From Pascua guehoae (taxonomy: Eukaryota; Basidiomycota; Tremellomycetes; Trichosporonales; Trichosporonaceae): a stretch of 64,000 nucleotides of DNA. Under the pieces are notes generated by a model. The model searched no databases, was not told the origin of the DNA, and was given only the letters and a program-made list of their open reading frames with translations. Positions 10,495 to 19,751 of the stretch are shown here, in pieces. The first letter of the stretch is position 1, and each line of letters starts with the position of its first letter. The position numbers and the translations under genes were made by a program. Location of the stretch: the NCBI GenBank assembly GCA_001600415.1, contig BCJX01000021.1, forward strand, positions 248,001 to 312,000, written 5' to 3'.

Positions 10495-12154
10495 ATGTCT
10501 GGATTCCTCGGGTACGTCTCGTCTCTCTGGGTCTCGCCGTCCCCTCTATCGCGCCGGGATGTAGCCGTGCGGGTGCCTCGTGTGCTTGAACGCGACGCGA
10601 TGCTGCTCTGGCTCTTCACGACCGAGTGTAGAGCCTACGTTGGTCTGCTGGCGAGACGCTTGCAGCGTGCCCTCTCGGTTGTATCCCCGGTACCTCCCGT
10701 CCCCATCCCTACCCCCCACTGTCCCTCTCCGTCATCCCCCCACGCCCGCTCACAACCAGCCGCCTCCGTGCGCCCAAACGCGCCCCGCTCCCCGCCAACC
10801 TCTCCCCGACGGGCGGGTACGAGCAGCCGCCGCTCCTGAGCCCCGGCGCCGAGCTCACGGCGGCCCAGGCGGCCCCCAACGCCCCCAAGCCCCTCTTTCT
10901 CTGCCAGCCATTCGTAAAGGCCGCCCTGGTAAAGGGCAGCTTTAAGACGATTGTCGCGCCGCCCAAGTATGTCGACGTCAACGAGTGGGTCGCTATCAAC
11001 TGTGAGTGGTGTCGTGTAATGGCCTCGCGTGTGTGGTCTCGTGTGTGCGCGCGCAGGGGGACGAAATGGGGACGCTCTGTTTCGAGTGTGAGCATGCAGG
11101 TTGCGACGCGTCGTGCGATTGAGATTGGCGGTGGTTACGACCATCCCGTGCCCCATGGCTGGACAGTGACCACACTGTCCTCTAGCCCGTACTCTTCACT
11201 ACTACCCGTGACACGGCTCACACACAGTGTTCGACTTTTACCACAATCTCAACCACTTCTATGCCGCCCTCACAGAGTTCTGCACGATCCAGAACTGCCC
11301 GACCATGTCGGCGGGTCCGACGTGAGTGTCTCCGTGGTGCGGGGTCTGCACCTAGTCTCTGTTGATCTGGCATGGTCTTGTAAGAGGCAGGTAGGAGTCG
11401 CTAGCCCCACTAGGGAATCAGTTCCCCCCCTTCCCTCATCGCTCAACCCTTTCCGCACTGGAGGCCAGAGATGCCTCGAGGGATTGCCATCCCATGCCCC
11501 CAGACCAACCACCCTGGAGAATGACCCCATAACACCGTGGTGCGCAACCCTAACACCCACAGACTCAACTTCCTCTGGCCAGACCAGAACCAGCGCCTCG
11601 TCTCGCTCCCAGCACCGACGTACATTGACTTTGTGATGAGCTGGCTGCAAAAGTTACTCGAGGACGAGAGCGTGTTCCCCACCAAGAGTGGTGAGTTTCG
11701 AGGTGTGAGATTGGCGCTAGTCTGGCCTCTGTTGGTGAAACCAGAGTCGTCCAGGCCTGTCTCACTCGTGAATCCAGGCCAGCCTCACTCATGGCCTTGG
11801 CCTTGGCACCCACCGCCCCCATTCCCGGACGACTGTCCCAGCTTCCCCCACACGTGCCCCTCCGCACGCACTAACGCCCCAGGCCGCGACTTCCCCACGT
11901 CGTTTGCATACACGGCCAAGCACATTTACAAGCATCTGTTCCGCGTGTTTGCGCACCTGTACCACGCGCACTTTGAGCAGGTGGTCCACCTCTCGATCGA
12001 GGCCCACTTCAACTCGCTCTTTGCCCACTTCCTCGCGTTTGGAAAAGAGTTTGACCTGCTCGTCATGAAGGACCTCATGACGCCCCAGGGCATGGGGCAG
12101 GGCGTCGCCGAGCTCGCAGACAAGTGGCGCGAGATGGGCATCCTCGAGGTTTAG
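10495..12154 (+). CDS. MOB2: Mob2-type kinase activator (NDR/Cbk1 partner)
   Basis: Exons are 10495-10511, 10760-11001, 11228-11321, 11563-11690 and 11883-12154, giving 250 residues. The Mob/phocein domain occupies about residues 60-235. The stretch LVKGSFKTIVAPPKYVDVNE and the later HLSIEAHFNSLFAHFLAFGK follow Mob2 rather than Mob1. The zinc ligands of the family are present as Cys-x4-Cys in EFCTIQNCP and as the two His of AHLYHAHF, although budding-yeast Mob2 lacks the Cys pair. Mob2 binds and activates the NDR kinase Cbk1 in polarity and cell-separation signalling. The first coding exon is only 17 nt, and all four introns are 192-248 nt, long for this window. The frame is kept at every junction. 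Confidence 0.92.
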
Positions 12155-13214
12155 GCTGCCTAGGTGGCGAGAGGGGGGGGNGGGGGGGAGAGGTTGATTG
12201 CGCGGTTGGAAGGAAAGAGGTACGGGAGGGAGAGGACGCAGGCATCGAGGCTGAACCCTCGTCCATGACGGAGAGCAGAGTAGATCGTAGAGAATCAGCG
12301 GGACACGCCACGAAAGGGCAACGCGGCTGCCGGGCACCGCACGAGCGCGCACGGGCGCGGGCAGCACAAACGAGCAGGGACACGTCCCCACGTCCCCCTG
12401 TTGTACATGGTTATAGACGACATTGTTCTACGCAAACGTATCGATGCGGTCGGTCGGTCGGGGAGGCTGAAGGCGGGAGTCGGGCGGATGCCCGGGGTGG
12501 GAGTTGGGTGGGTTGGGTGGGAGGCACAAGCAACCTTTGAACGACGTCCATGACGCGCATGACAGGTGTCGCGGGCGTGAGATATTGGACAACAGCCGTG
12601 GTATACCCTCCCCCCTGGCTGGGCCGGGTGCAATGGTCAGGTTTGACTTCCGTGATCGACAGCCTGTAGCGTATGGTTGTCCATGAAGCGTGGGCAGCCT
12701 GAGCGGGTCGTAGACGTGCTAGCTGCCTGCTTGGGTCGCCGCCGGCCATGGGTATCCTTTCATGCTCGGCACGAGCATACAGCCAGTACACAGCGCTGCA
12801 CGCGCACGCAACAGCTGCGGAGATTGTCACCCCCACTTCCCTCCACACCACGGCCCTCTCCACAAGAGCGGGACCACTGGGCGATATAACTACACCCACC
12901 TCGTCAGTATCCTACCGCACCACTCCACCGCTATGCGACAACCAGGCGTATGCATGCAAGGGTATCTGGGGAATGGTATATCGCGTCCCAAGCGGGCCAG
13001 CGCCCGCCACGCCCCACGGGGCAAGCGGCAAGCTCCAGACCTCTGCTCGTGGGATGGCGAGTCGTGGATGGTGTAATGGGTTGCCTGTCGTACTCCTTGC
13101 TCCTTTCTCCTTCCGCCTTCGCTCCTGCTGCCCCGGTACCTCTCCGAGCGCACTCGCTGGGCGTCTCGGCGCTGCCCGTTGTCGTGTCTAGCGTCCTTGT
13201 CTGGCACCGCGGGG
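12155..13214. other. Intergenic region between convergent MOB2 and MAK16, no supported gene
   Basis: About 1.06 kb holding the 3' ends of two convergent genes. It has a G-run with one undetermined base at 12181, a GGTC tetramer repeat near 12448-12460 and GGTGGG-type repeats near 12495-12530. A minus-strand frame of about 160 codons (12411-12899) has no recognisable motif. Confidence 0.45.
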
Positions 13215-15077
13215 TTACCAGTTGTTGAGCATTTCGCGCGACAGGGGCTCCGTCTCCATTTCGTACTCGACGTTGACGTGGGGGCCTGGGTGTTAGTGCG
13301 TGTAGCTGGGGTTTGGGTCCGCCCGCTGGGGATGGAGATGTGCGCGATGCGGTCGTGGACGGTGGGCAGTGGACAGTGGATAGTGGACAGTGGACGGTCA
13401 AGGACACCGTGGGCGTCGAGGACCAAGGTGGAGATGAGATGGTCACCTTGGGTGACATCGACGCTCCGCCGGACCCCACTCGACCCCACTTCGCCACTCC
13501 GCGACCTGCACCACCACACATCACAACCACGGCACCAGCCCAACCATAGACCACCCCCATGCTCGTCCCCCTGTGCAAGTGTACTCACGCCTCTTGGCAC
13601 CACGCTTGGGCTCCTTTGTCGCCTTGCGCTTCTTGCCAACCTCGGGTGCTGGCTTTTTGCCCTTTGCGGGCTTCTTTGGCGCCGCGTCCTCGTCGTCGCT
13701 CCCTTGTCCTTGTGCCTCGTCGTCGTCGCCGCCCTCGTCGTCCTCCTCGTCGTCGTCGTCGGACACGTCGAGATCGCTGGGGAAGTCCATGCCCTCGCCG
13801 TCCGAGTCAAACTCGTCAAACTCGCTCCCGGAATAGTCCTCCAAGTCGCCCACGCTGCCAATCTCCGAGTCGTCGTCCTCGACAAACTCGCGCTCGCCGC
13901 CCTCCCACTCTTCCTCGTCGAGCTGGCTGTCGTCCTCTTCCAGGTCCAGGTCCTTGCCCTTGCCCTTTTCGCGGTCCAGGTCGAGCACGGCGCGCCACAC
14001 GTCCTCGTTGACGTTGAGCGGCGCGTCGCCGTACGCCTTGGACCGCAGGCGCTCCAGCAGCTCCTTTTCAATCGACTTTTCCAGCTTGGCGGCCGCCAAT
14101 GCCTTGCGCTCGCGCGTCGCCTCGCGCCGTTCGAGCTTTTTGTTGATCCCCACGAGCTTGGGCCTGGGGTGTGTTAGCCGTGCCCGGAGAGTACTGGGAC
14201 CAAGTGGTGCGACCGTAGGTCGTGCGACCAGCCTTCCCATCCAGTCGAGCACCACTCTTTCACTCACTGCTGTGTCATGGCCAATCGCCTCATGCGGATC
14301 AGGTACTGCGTAATCTTGGTCACACGCTGCTTGCACTTGTGCGTGATAAAGTTGGGCCAGTAGATGAGCTCCTTGTCGATCTGCCTGTTAGCTGCGTCCT
14401 TGGAACTGTAACGTCTCGTGTTCGATTGTCTCGTGACCGTCGCTGCTTGGACACTAGTGTACCCGCTCGTTGGCCCTGCTTGGCCTGCTTCTGTTCTATC
14501 CATGTCCCAGATTCGTCTCCTAGAGATCCCCATACTACCCCGCCGGCCCCCCACCACCCGCTTCAAGCCCAGCCCACTGCTCACCTGCTCGAGCGCCTTG
14601 GTGTAGTTGTTGGACAGCTTGACGCGCTCCCACAAGTTTGCCGGCGAGTGCGCGCGCTCAATCGTCTTCATGTAGAGGTACAGCACGCCCTCGTGCTCGC
14701 GCACCGTCGCATACCGGCTGTTTGCGAGCGGGCACGACTGCCGCGAGCAGAAACCCGTCAGGTTGTACTCATTCCGGCAGAAGTTTTGGGTCACCGTCCT
14801 GGATGTCAGCGCGAGATACACGCGAGCCACGGCTTCTGGTGTCGTCTTGTCCCAGACAGGGATGTATTGTGAAAGGTATCATCCAAGCCCAACCATAGAA
14901 CATGATAGACACGAGCTCCTCCAGGCCAACATAGACTGGCTGGGCCAAACACAACAACCAACGCAACCAGCACTCACTTGACCTTGTACGAGCAGAACTG
15001 CTGGTTGATGACCTGCCAGATGATCTCGTCCGACTGCCGTCAGCTCTCTGTTCGTCCGTGTCGTTGCTCACCTGCAT
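13215..15077 (-). CDS. MAK16: Mak16, 60S ribosome biogenesis factor
   Basis: Exons on the minus strand are 15072-15077, 14978-15033, 14585-14798, 14268-14380, 13589-14163 and 13215-13285, giving 344 residues. The N-terminus reads [20 protein letters not shown], the hallmark of Mak16, followed by a Cys-containing block ([19 protein letters not shown]), which in this family binds a metal cluster or zinc, and by [13 protein letters not shown]. The acidic middle (about residues 210-290) and the Lys-rich stretch after it are typical of nucleolar proteins. The C-terminus [14 protein letters not shown] also matches the family. Mak16 acts in the nucleolus in early large-subunit maturation. The first coding exon holds only the two codons ATG CAG; the family N-terminus makes this placement convincing. 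Yeast Mak16 is about 306 residues, the excess being in the acidic region. Confidence 0.95.
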
Positions 15078-15400
15078 CGTGGACGGTGTTTTTGGGTTGT
15101 AAAGAGTGCGATGGTTTGTTGCCAGGTTGGCCTCGACGTCGATGACTCTGGTACGCACCACAACCAGAGTGACAACTTTCTGAAATCTGAAATTTATACA
15201 AGGCGCGCTGGGTCATCATAGGCACGCACTGTGGGTAATATTCAAATGGTGCGCCTAATGACCCACGATTTGCCACCGGCTTGGTCCGTCGATCAGTCGG
15301 CTAACCGCAGGCACCGCGTCTGTCAGACTCCTCCTGGGGCGATTGCTTGTGTTTTCCCAAACGTGCAACGCGTCCCGTCCCTTTTACATTATCCCCCACC

Positions 15401-16545
15401 ATGCTCAGCCTCCTCTCACAACCATCAACATCCCGCACCGGTGCAGCCCTCGCCAGGAGTGAGTAGATGTCTTGCCATGTCGACGAGTTTGGCAATCGTC
15501 ACTACGCAGAGACCGCGTCTGTACGACGCTCCAGGCTCGTTGCCGCTCGACACGTTTGACGTGGAAGCTCATCGCGCCGCCTTGCCCCTCGTACTTCTCT
15601 TTCGGATAGACGCACAACTAACACGCAGCTCTGGTCTCTGCGCGGAGATTCCACGCGACACCGGCGCGCCGCGTCGCGCACTTTGACACCCAACTGCTCG
15701 TCGAGCGGCTCATGAAGAATGGCATGACGCGCGAACAGGCAGAGGGCGTCATGACTGTCCTCGCCGAGGCGGTGGATGAGAGCGTGCGCGGTATGGAGGC
15801 GGGATTGGTCAGCAAGGCCGAGCAGGAGAAGGTGAGCATTGTTGGTGTGTGGTTGGAGGCGGTCATTGTTGGAGTCTGCTTGTGATGTGGCTCGGTGCAA
15901 TGGTGTGGCGTTGTGGGTCGGGCGAGCTGGATGTGTACGCGTCCTGGGGTGGCCCCTGGGCGACTATCCACGTGTTGAACATGGCATGTGTGATTGTGGC
16001 GAAGGCGTACTCTAGGCCTCTACCATGTCGCGTCCTCCTCACCGCCTCTTCTCCCCCTGCCCACAGACCGACTGCCCGATTGTCACGCAGACACTAACCC
16101 GCAGCAACGGTACACGCAAAACGTCGACTTTACCCAGCTCAAATCCGAGCTGCAGCTGCACGAAAAGAACGACTTGACGCTCATGAAGGCCGAGAATGAC
16201 CGGTTGCTCGCAGACGTCGAAAAGCTCAAGCAGCGCCTGCGCGAGGAGATTACACGCACCCAGGCCGGCGTCCGCCTCGACCTCAACCTCGAAAAGGGGC
16301 GTATCCGCGACGAGTCTGCGCAGCAAGAGCTCAAGATCAAAGAGGTGGATACCCGCATCGAGTCGGAGATTGCAGGCCTGCGCACGCAGATTGAGCAGGC
16401 CAAATTCTCCATTCTGCAGTACCTCGTCGGCGTCGCGACGGGTTCGGGCGCCCTCCTCCTCGCCTACATGCGCATGATGGTGAGTCGTGTTGCAGAATGC
16501 GGTTTGCCAATGTGCTGGGTACCCCGCTAAAACGTCAAGATGTGA
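15401..16545 (+). CDS. Fmp32/MCUR1 (CCDC90) family mitochondrial inner-membrane coiled-coil protein
   Basis: Exons are 15401-15458, 15629-15831, 16105-16479 and 16540-16545, giving 213 residues. The N-terminus is rich in Ser, Ala and Arg without acids (a mitochondrial presequence) up to about residue 35. Next comes FDTQLLVERLMKNGMTREQA, the conserved head of the DUF1640 family, then a coiled coil of about 100 residues and one C-terminal membrane helix (ILQYLVGVATGSGALLLAYM). Yeast Fmp32 is about 207 residues. Family members have been tied to cytochrome c oxidase assembly and, in animals, to mitochondrial calcium uptake; the exact role here is not shown. The last coding exon is predicted to be only ATG TGA after a 60-nt intron; if that intron is retained, about 16 other residues end the protein. 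Confidence 0.85.
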
Positions 16546-16963
16546 GCCGAGCTGACAGAGGTTAGAGGTGACATTGTTATGTCCCGCGTGGCCCCTGCTG
16601 GTCGTAGGGACTGCGGTCCAGAGATGCATAGAGCTCGTTGCTGTCGCGTGTGGGTGGGGGCGTGTGGGTGTACATGGGTGTGTGGGTATGTGAGCTCCCA
16701 TGGTGTTTCAGCTCAGCACGACACGCTCAACTGAATAACTGTTATGAGACGAGCTCGGGCTTGGTTGGCTGCTGGATCAGTTTGGCATCCCGCGTCTCCG
16801 TCCACCTTGCACAGGGACACAGCAGTGCGAGCAGGAGTACACGCGCGTCTCCAGTAAACACCATGGCGGACATGCACTGTGGAGATTATACATATTAGGC
16901 TGCATGTAGTATCTAGTCTCCCGACGCACTCAACCCTCACCTACAACAGCCGTACCCCGTACG
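16546..16963. other. Short intergenic region between convergent genes
   Basis: 418 nt holding the 3' ends of the Fmp32-like gene and the phosphopantetheinyl transferase. A GT/GGGTGT-rich stretch lies at 16649-16688. No other feature was seen. Confidence 0.5.
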
Positions 16964-18226
16964 CTATCCCGACCCAATAAACGCCCGCACAAACTCATCC
17001 CACCGCACCTCCTCAACCTCGACCACCCCCTGCCCAGTCCTCCCCCCATTCGCCTGCCTCCCCCCCTCTTCTCTCTCCCCATCGCCCTCCTCGTCCCCGC
17101 GCCAAATCACCGCCCACCCCACACGCCCGGCCTCGAGGCTCCCGACCGCCCACTGCCACCCATCCAGCCGCGCATCCCGCCCATCGATCGCGACGCCCGC
17201 CACGCGCCCGTCCCCCAGGTCGACGGCGATGCGGTGCAGGCCAAACGCGACGCCGTCGCCCGTCGCCTTGGTGTAGCCCTCCTTGACCGTCCAGAGCGTC
17301 GTGAGGAGCTTGGCCTTGATGGCGCCCCGGGCCGCGGCGAGCTGGAGGCGTTCGTGCGTCGTGAGCTGGGTCGGTCAGTTGGGTCAACCCGGGGTCGTAG
17401 TCTGGGCGGCAACCGAAGCGGTCGCTGTCCACGATCTATCCTGCACTCCTCAACCACAGCCCAACAACACCCCAACAACACCCCAACAACACCCCAACAA
17501 CACCCCAACAACACCCCAACAACNCCCCAACAACACCCCAACAACACCCCAACAATACCCCAACAACTCCCCAACAACACCCCAACACGCCCACACGCCC
17601 ACCCACACGCACCTGGTAACTAATCCCTTCCTCGAGCTCGTCCGGATCCTCCGGCAAATCCATCACATCCACACCGACGTCGGCCGGCCCCCCGCCGCGC
17701 CCCCGCACGACGCCGAGGATCACGTACGCCCCTTCATGGGACGTATTAAAGTCGAGCCCGGGCACGGCAGGCGACGCGAGGAACGGCTTGCCCCGCGCGC
17801 CATGGGAGAAGACCGGGTGGTGGGGGGGCGGGACGAGGCCGGAGCGGCGCAGGTACCATGTTGGCAGGAGGCGGCCGGCTATCGATCCTAAACAGTGTGA
17901 GCGAGCGTCGAGGGAGGTAGGGGGGGGGGGGTCGGCTAGGGGGTCGAGTTGGGTAGAGTTGGTGTGGGGTGGGGAAGAGGTCCCGCTCACGAATGGCATC
18001 TTCCGGATGGCGGAAGCGGCGGACGCGGTCCTGTGCGTGTTCGGGGAGGTGGTATAGGAGCCGGTCAAAGGTCTGCGGCGCGTCAGCAACCGCTGTGCGC
18101 ACCGAGAAAGCGGCGAGCAGGGCGGGGGAAAAGGAGAGGCGGCTTTGGGCGTGGCTGGCTGACAGTAGACCATATACGCACTTCTTCTGGGACCGTGGCG
18201 GGCACCTTGAGCGCGTAGAGACGCAT
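16964..18226 (-). CDS. 4'-phosphopantetheinyl transferase (Sfp/Lys5 type)
   Basis: Exons on the minus strand are 18182-18226, 17991-18072, 17613-17887 and 16964-17365, giving 267 residues. The family motifs appear in order: GRLLPTWYLRR near residue 50; LDFNTSHEGAYVILG with His93; VGVDVM with the metal-binding Asp116; and LWTVKEGYTKATGDG with Trp159, Lys162, Glu163 and Lys168. The enzyme moves 4'-phosphopantetheine from CoA to a Ser of carrier proteins such as fatty-acid synthase, alpha-aminoadipate reductase (lysine pathway), PKS or NRPS. A Gly/Glu-rich insert near the C-terminus (about residues 225-250) is not part of the core. Which carrier it serves cannot be told from sequence. Intron 3 holds an 11-bp minisatellite. 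Confidence 0.88.
17455..17585. repeat. 11-bp minisatellite in an intron
   Basis: The unit CCCCAACAACA repeats about eleven times, with minor variants and one undetermined base at 17524. It lies wholly within intron 3 of the phosphopantetheinyl transferase gene. Confidence 0.9.
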
Positions 18227-18475
18227 CTCGCGTTGTCAAAGTTGGAAGGCGAGGCCAAGACTGTAGAGGGATAATTGTTGTGGGTGACGACGACTCGTGG
18301 ACATGGGTCGAAAGGTGGAGGTGCAGGGGCGGACCCGATGAGTGGAGGTCCTCTGGCTGCAAGCTGGGTTTGTCACTATACCCCTCTGGTCGTGCGTTCG
18401 ATTCCTCGACAGGCAAGAGACCGACGTGACAGTGTACAGTGACTGGGCACCCCTGGCAATGGGTAGCCATGGGTA

Positions 18476-18679
18476 CAGTGGCCCGCAGAATACAGTAGTT
18501 GTGGCGACGCGAGAAAACACGTTAGGAAGAGGTTGTCCAACCCATGGGGAACCCATCCCGTCGATGAGTACTGTACACCTACTCAAAACCACCACCGTAC
18601 AGCAAATGCGAAGACCAGGGCAAGCGATTTCCCTGAGGAAGAGGAGATGCCAAGACGATAACTATTCTGCGGGCCACTG
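18476..18679. repeat. 17-bp perfect inverted repeats flanking 170 bp
   Basis: CAGTGGCCCGCAGAATA at 18476-18492 is the exact reverse complement of 18663-18679. The outer flanks also show partial inverted similarity (TGCCAATG-like sequence). The arrangement resembles a small non-autonomous DNA element or a hairpin, but no target-site duplication was identified. Confidence 0.55.
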
Positions 18680-18969
18680 CACTTGGTGCCAATGAGACGG
18701 AAAACGCCCGAACACTGTTCATTCATTACGAGCTGTACCGCCGCGGTACTTGAAGAGGGTCCAGGTGACGAGACCAAGTCGGAAATGAGCTTGGACTTCA
18801 ATGCATGCTGGCTGGTATCTTTATTCATGAATCGCCTTTGGGACGTCACCACCTTCAGCAGGCAGAGGGTTGGTTGCACTCTCTCTAACGCGACTCCACC
18901 TACTGTACCAGCTGATAATATTATACGTCATGTCGCTGGCTCAATTAATGGCAGTTTGCCTAGTCTCAA

Positions 18970-19185
18970 TACAGGTGCGTCTCGAAAGTTGCGAGACTGG
19001 CCCCTTGAGCTCAAGTGCACACAATGGGCCTCGGTTGGGCCATGAGAATCGAACGCAGAATAGACCGGGCAGAAAGTGCTAATCAGCCGGAAATATTCTT
19101 GTGCCATTGGATTGATTCAAAGCTGCTCGCGGCACGTGCTCCGTCTCGTGACTTTCCGTGCGCACCTTTCGTTGGAATAACCGCC
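18970..19185 (-). repeat. Copy 2 of the diverged dispersed repeat, with a tRNA B-box-like motif
   Basis: Shares ordered blocks with 4650-4885. On the minus strand it contains GCGTTCGATTC, which fits the Pol III B-box consensus GWTCRANNC, about 40 nt after GGCTGATTAGC, a loose A-box candidate. This is the layout of a tRNA-derived SINE head, but the stems do not pair well, so it is not a functional tRNA. Confidence 0.45.
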
Positions 19186-19751
19186 TCCTTGCTGGAGTTG
19201 ATGCGGGGACCGTCTTCACCCAAGGCCAGAGTAAAGGCCCCTTGCGACCGAGTATTACTTCTAGCTTGGACGTGACGGGGATGGGGCTTGCTGGGGATGG
19301 TGAATTGCCGGTTACAGGCTATGGAACAGTGCAGCTGTTACCCATTAAGAACAAATATTTGCCAACTTTTTGTTGTAGTGAGCAATAGAGCGAGGAATAG
19401 AATGATTGGAGCGCGAGGCGGCTAGAGCGGACGTGCGTGTACGCGTGCGCGCGCGACGCTAGGGTTCCTGCAATACTTTTGAAGATGCCGTCACTTGCTG
19501 TCCCAATACTTCCAAGTGAAACTAGACTCTGCTCATCTGGTCGCAACCGACGTACGACAGCAGGTAAACTGAAAAAAGCGCATCCTCGTCGTCACTCCAA
19601 AAGTCACCCACGGCATGGTACTGTCATGAGCACCTCACTTGCCATCACGCAGTATGTCATTAAACAAGAGTCGAGTGCATAAACTAACTTAATCCCTACA
19701 GCGGCCGGCTACAGCCTCGGCCCTACCACAACCAACAAACAAACCGCCCTC

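Larger units (their letters stand above)
18227..19751. other. Repeat-rich intergenic region, no supported gene
   Basis: About 1.5 kb upstream of the phosphopantetheinyl transferase and downstream of the sugar transporter. It contains a tRNA B-box-like GTTCGATTCC at 18392-18401, a 17-bp perfect inverted repeat (18476-18492 and 18663-18679), and copy 2 of the dispersed repeat at 18970-19185. It looks like decayed mobile DNA. Confidence 0.5.

Noticed and set aside
12411..12899. Minus-strand open frame of about 160 codons between MOB2 and MAK16
   Set aside because: It lies in the 3' flank of two convergent genes, with simple repeats inside and no family motif.
18340..18410. Possible plus-strand tRNA gene with B box GTTCGATTCC
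   Set aside because: The T stem, D stem and acceptor stem do not pair; only the B box and a loose A box are present. It is kept as a repeat-related observation, not an RNA gene.
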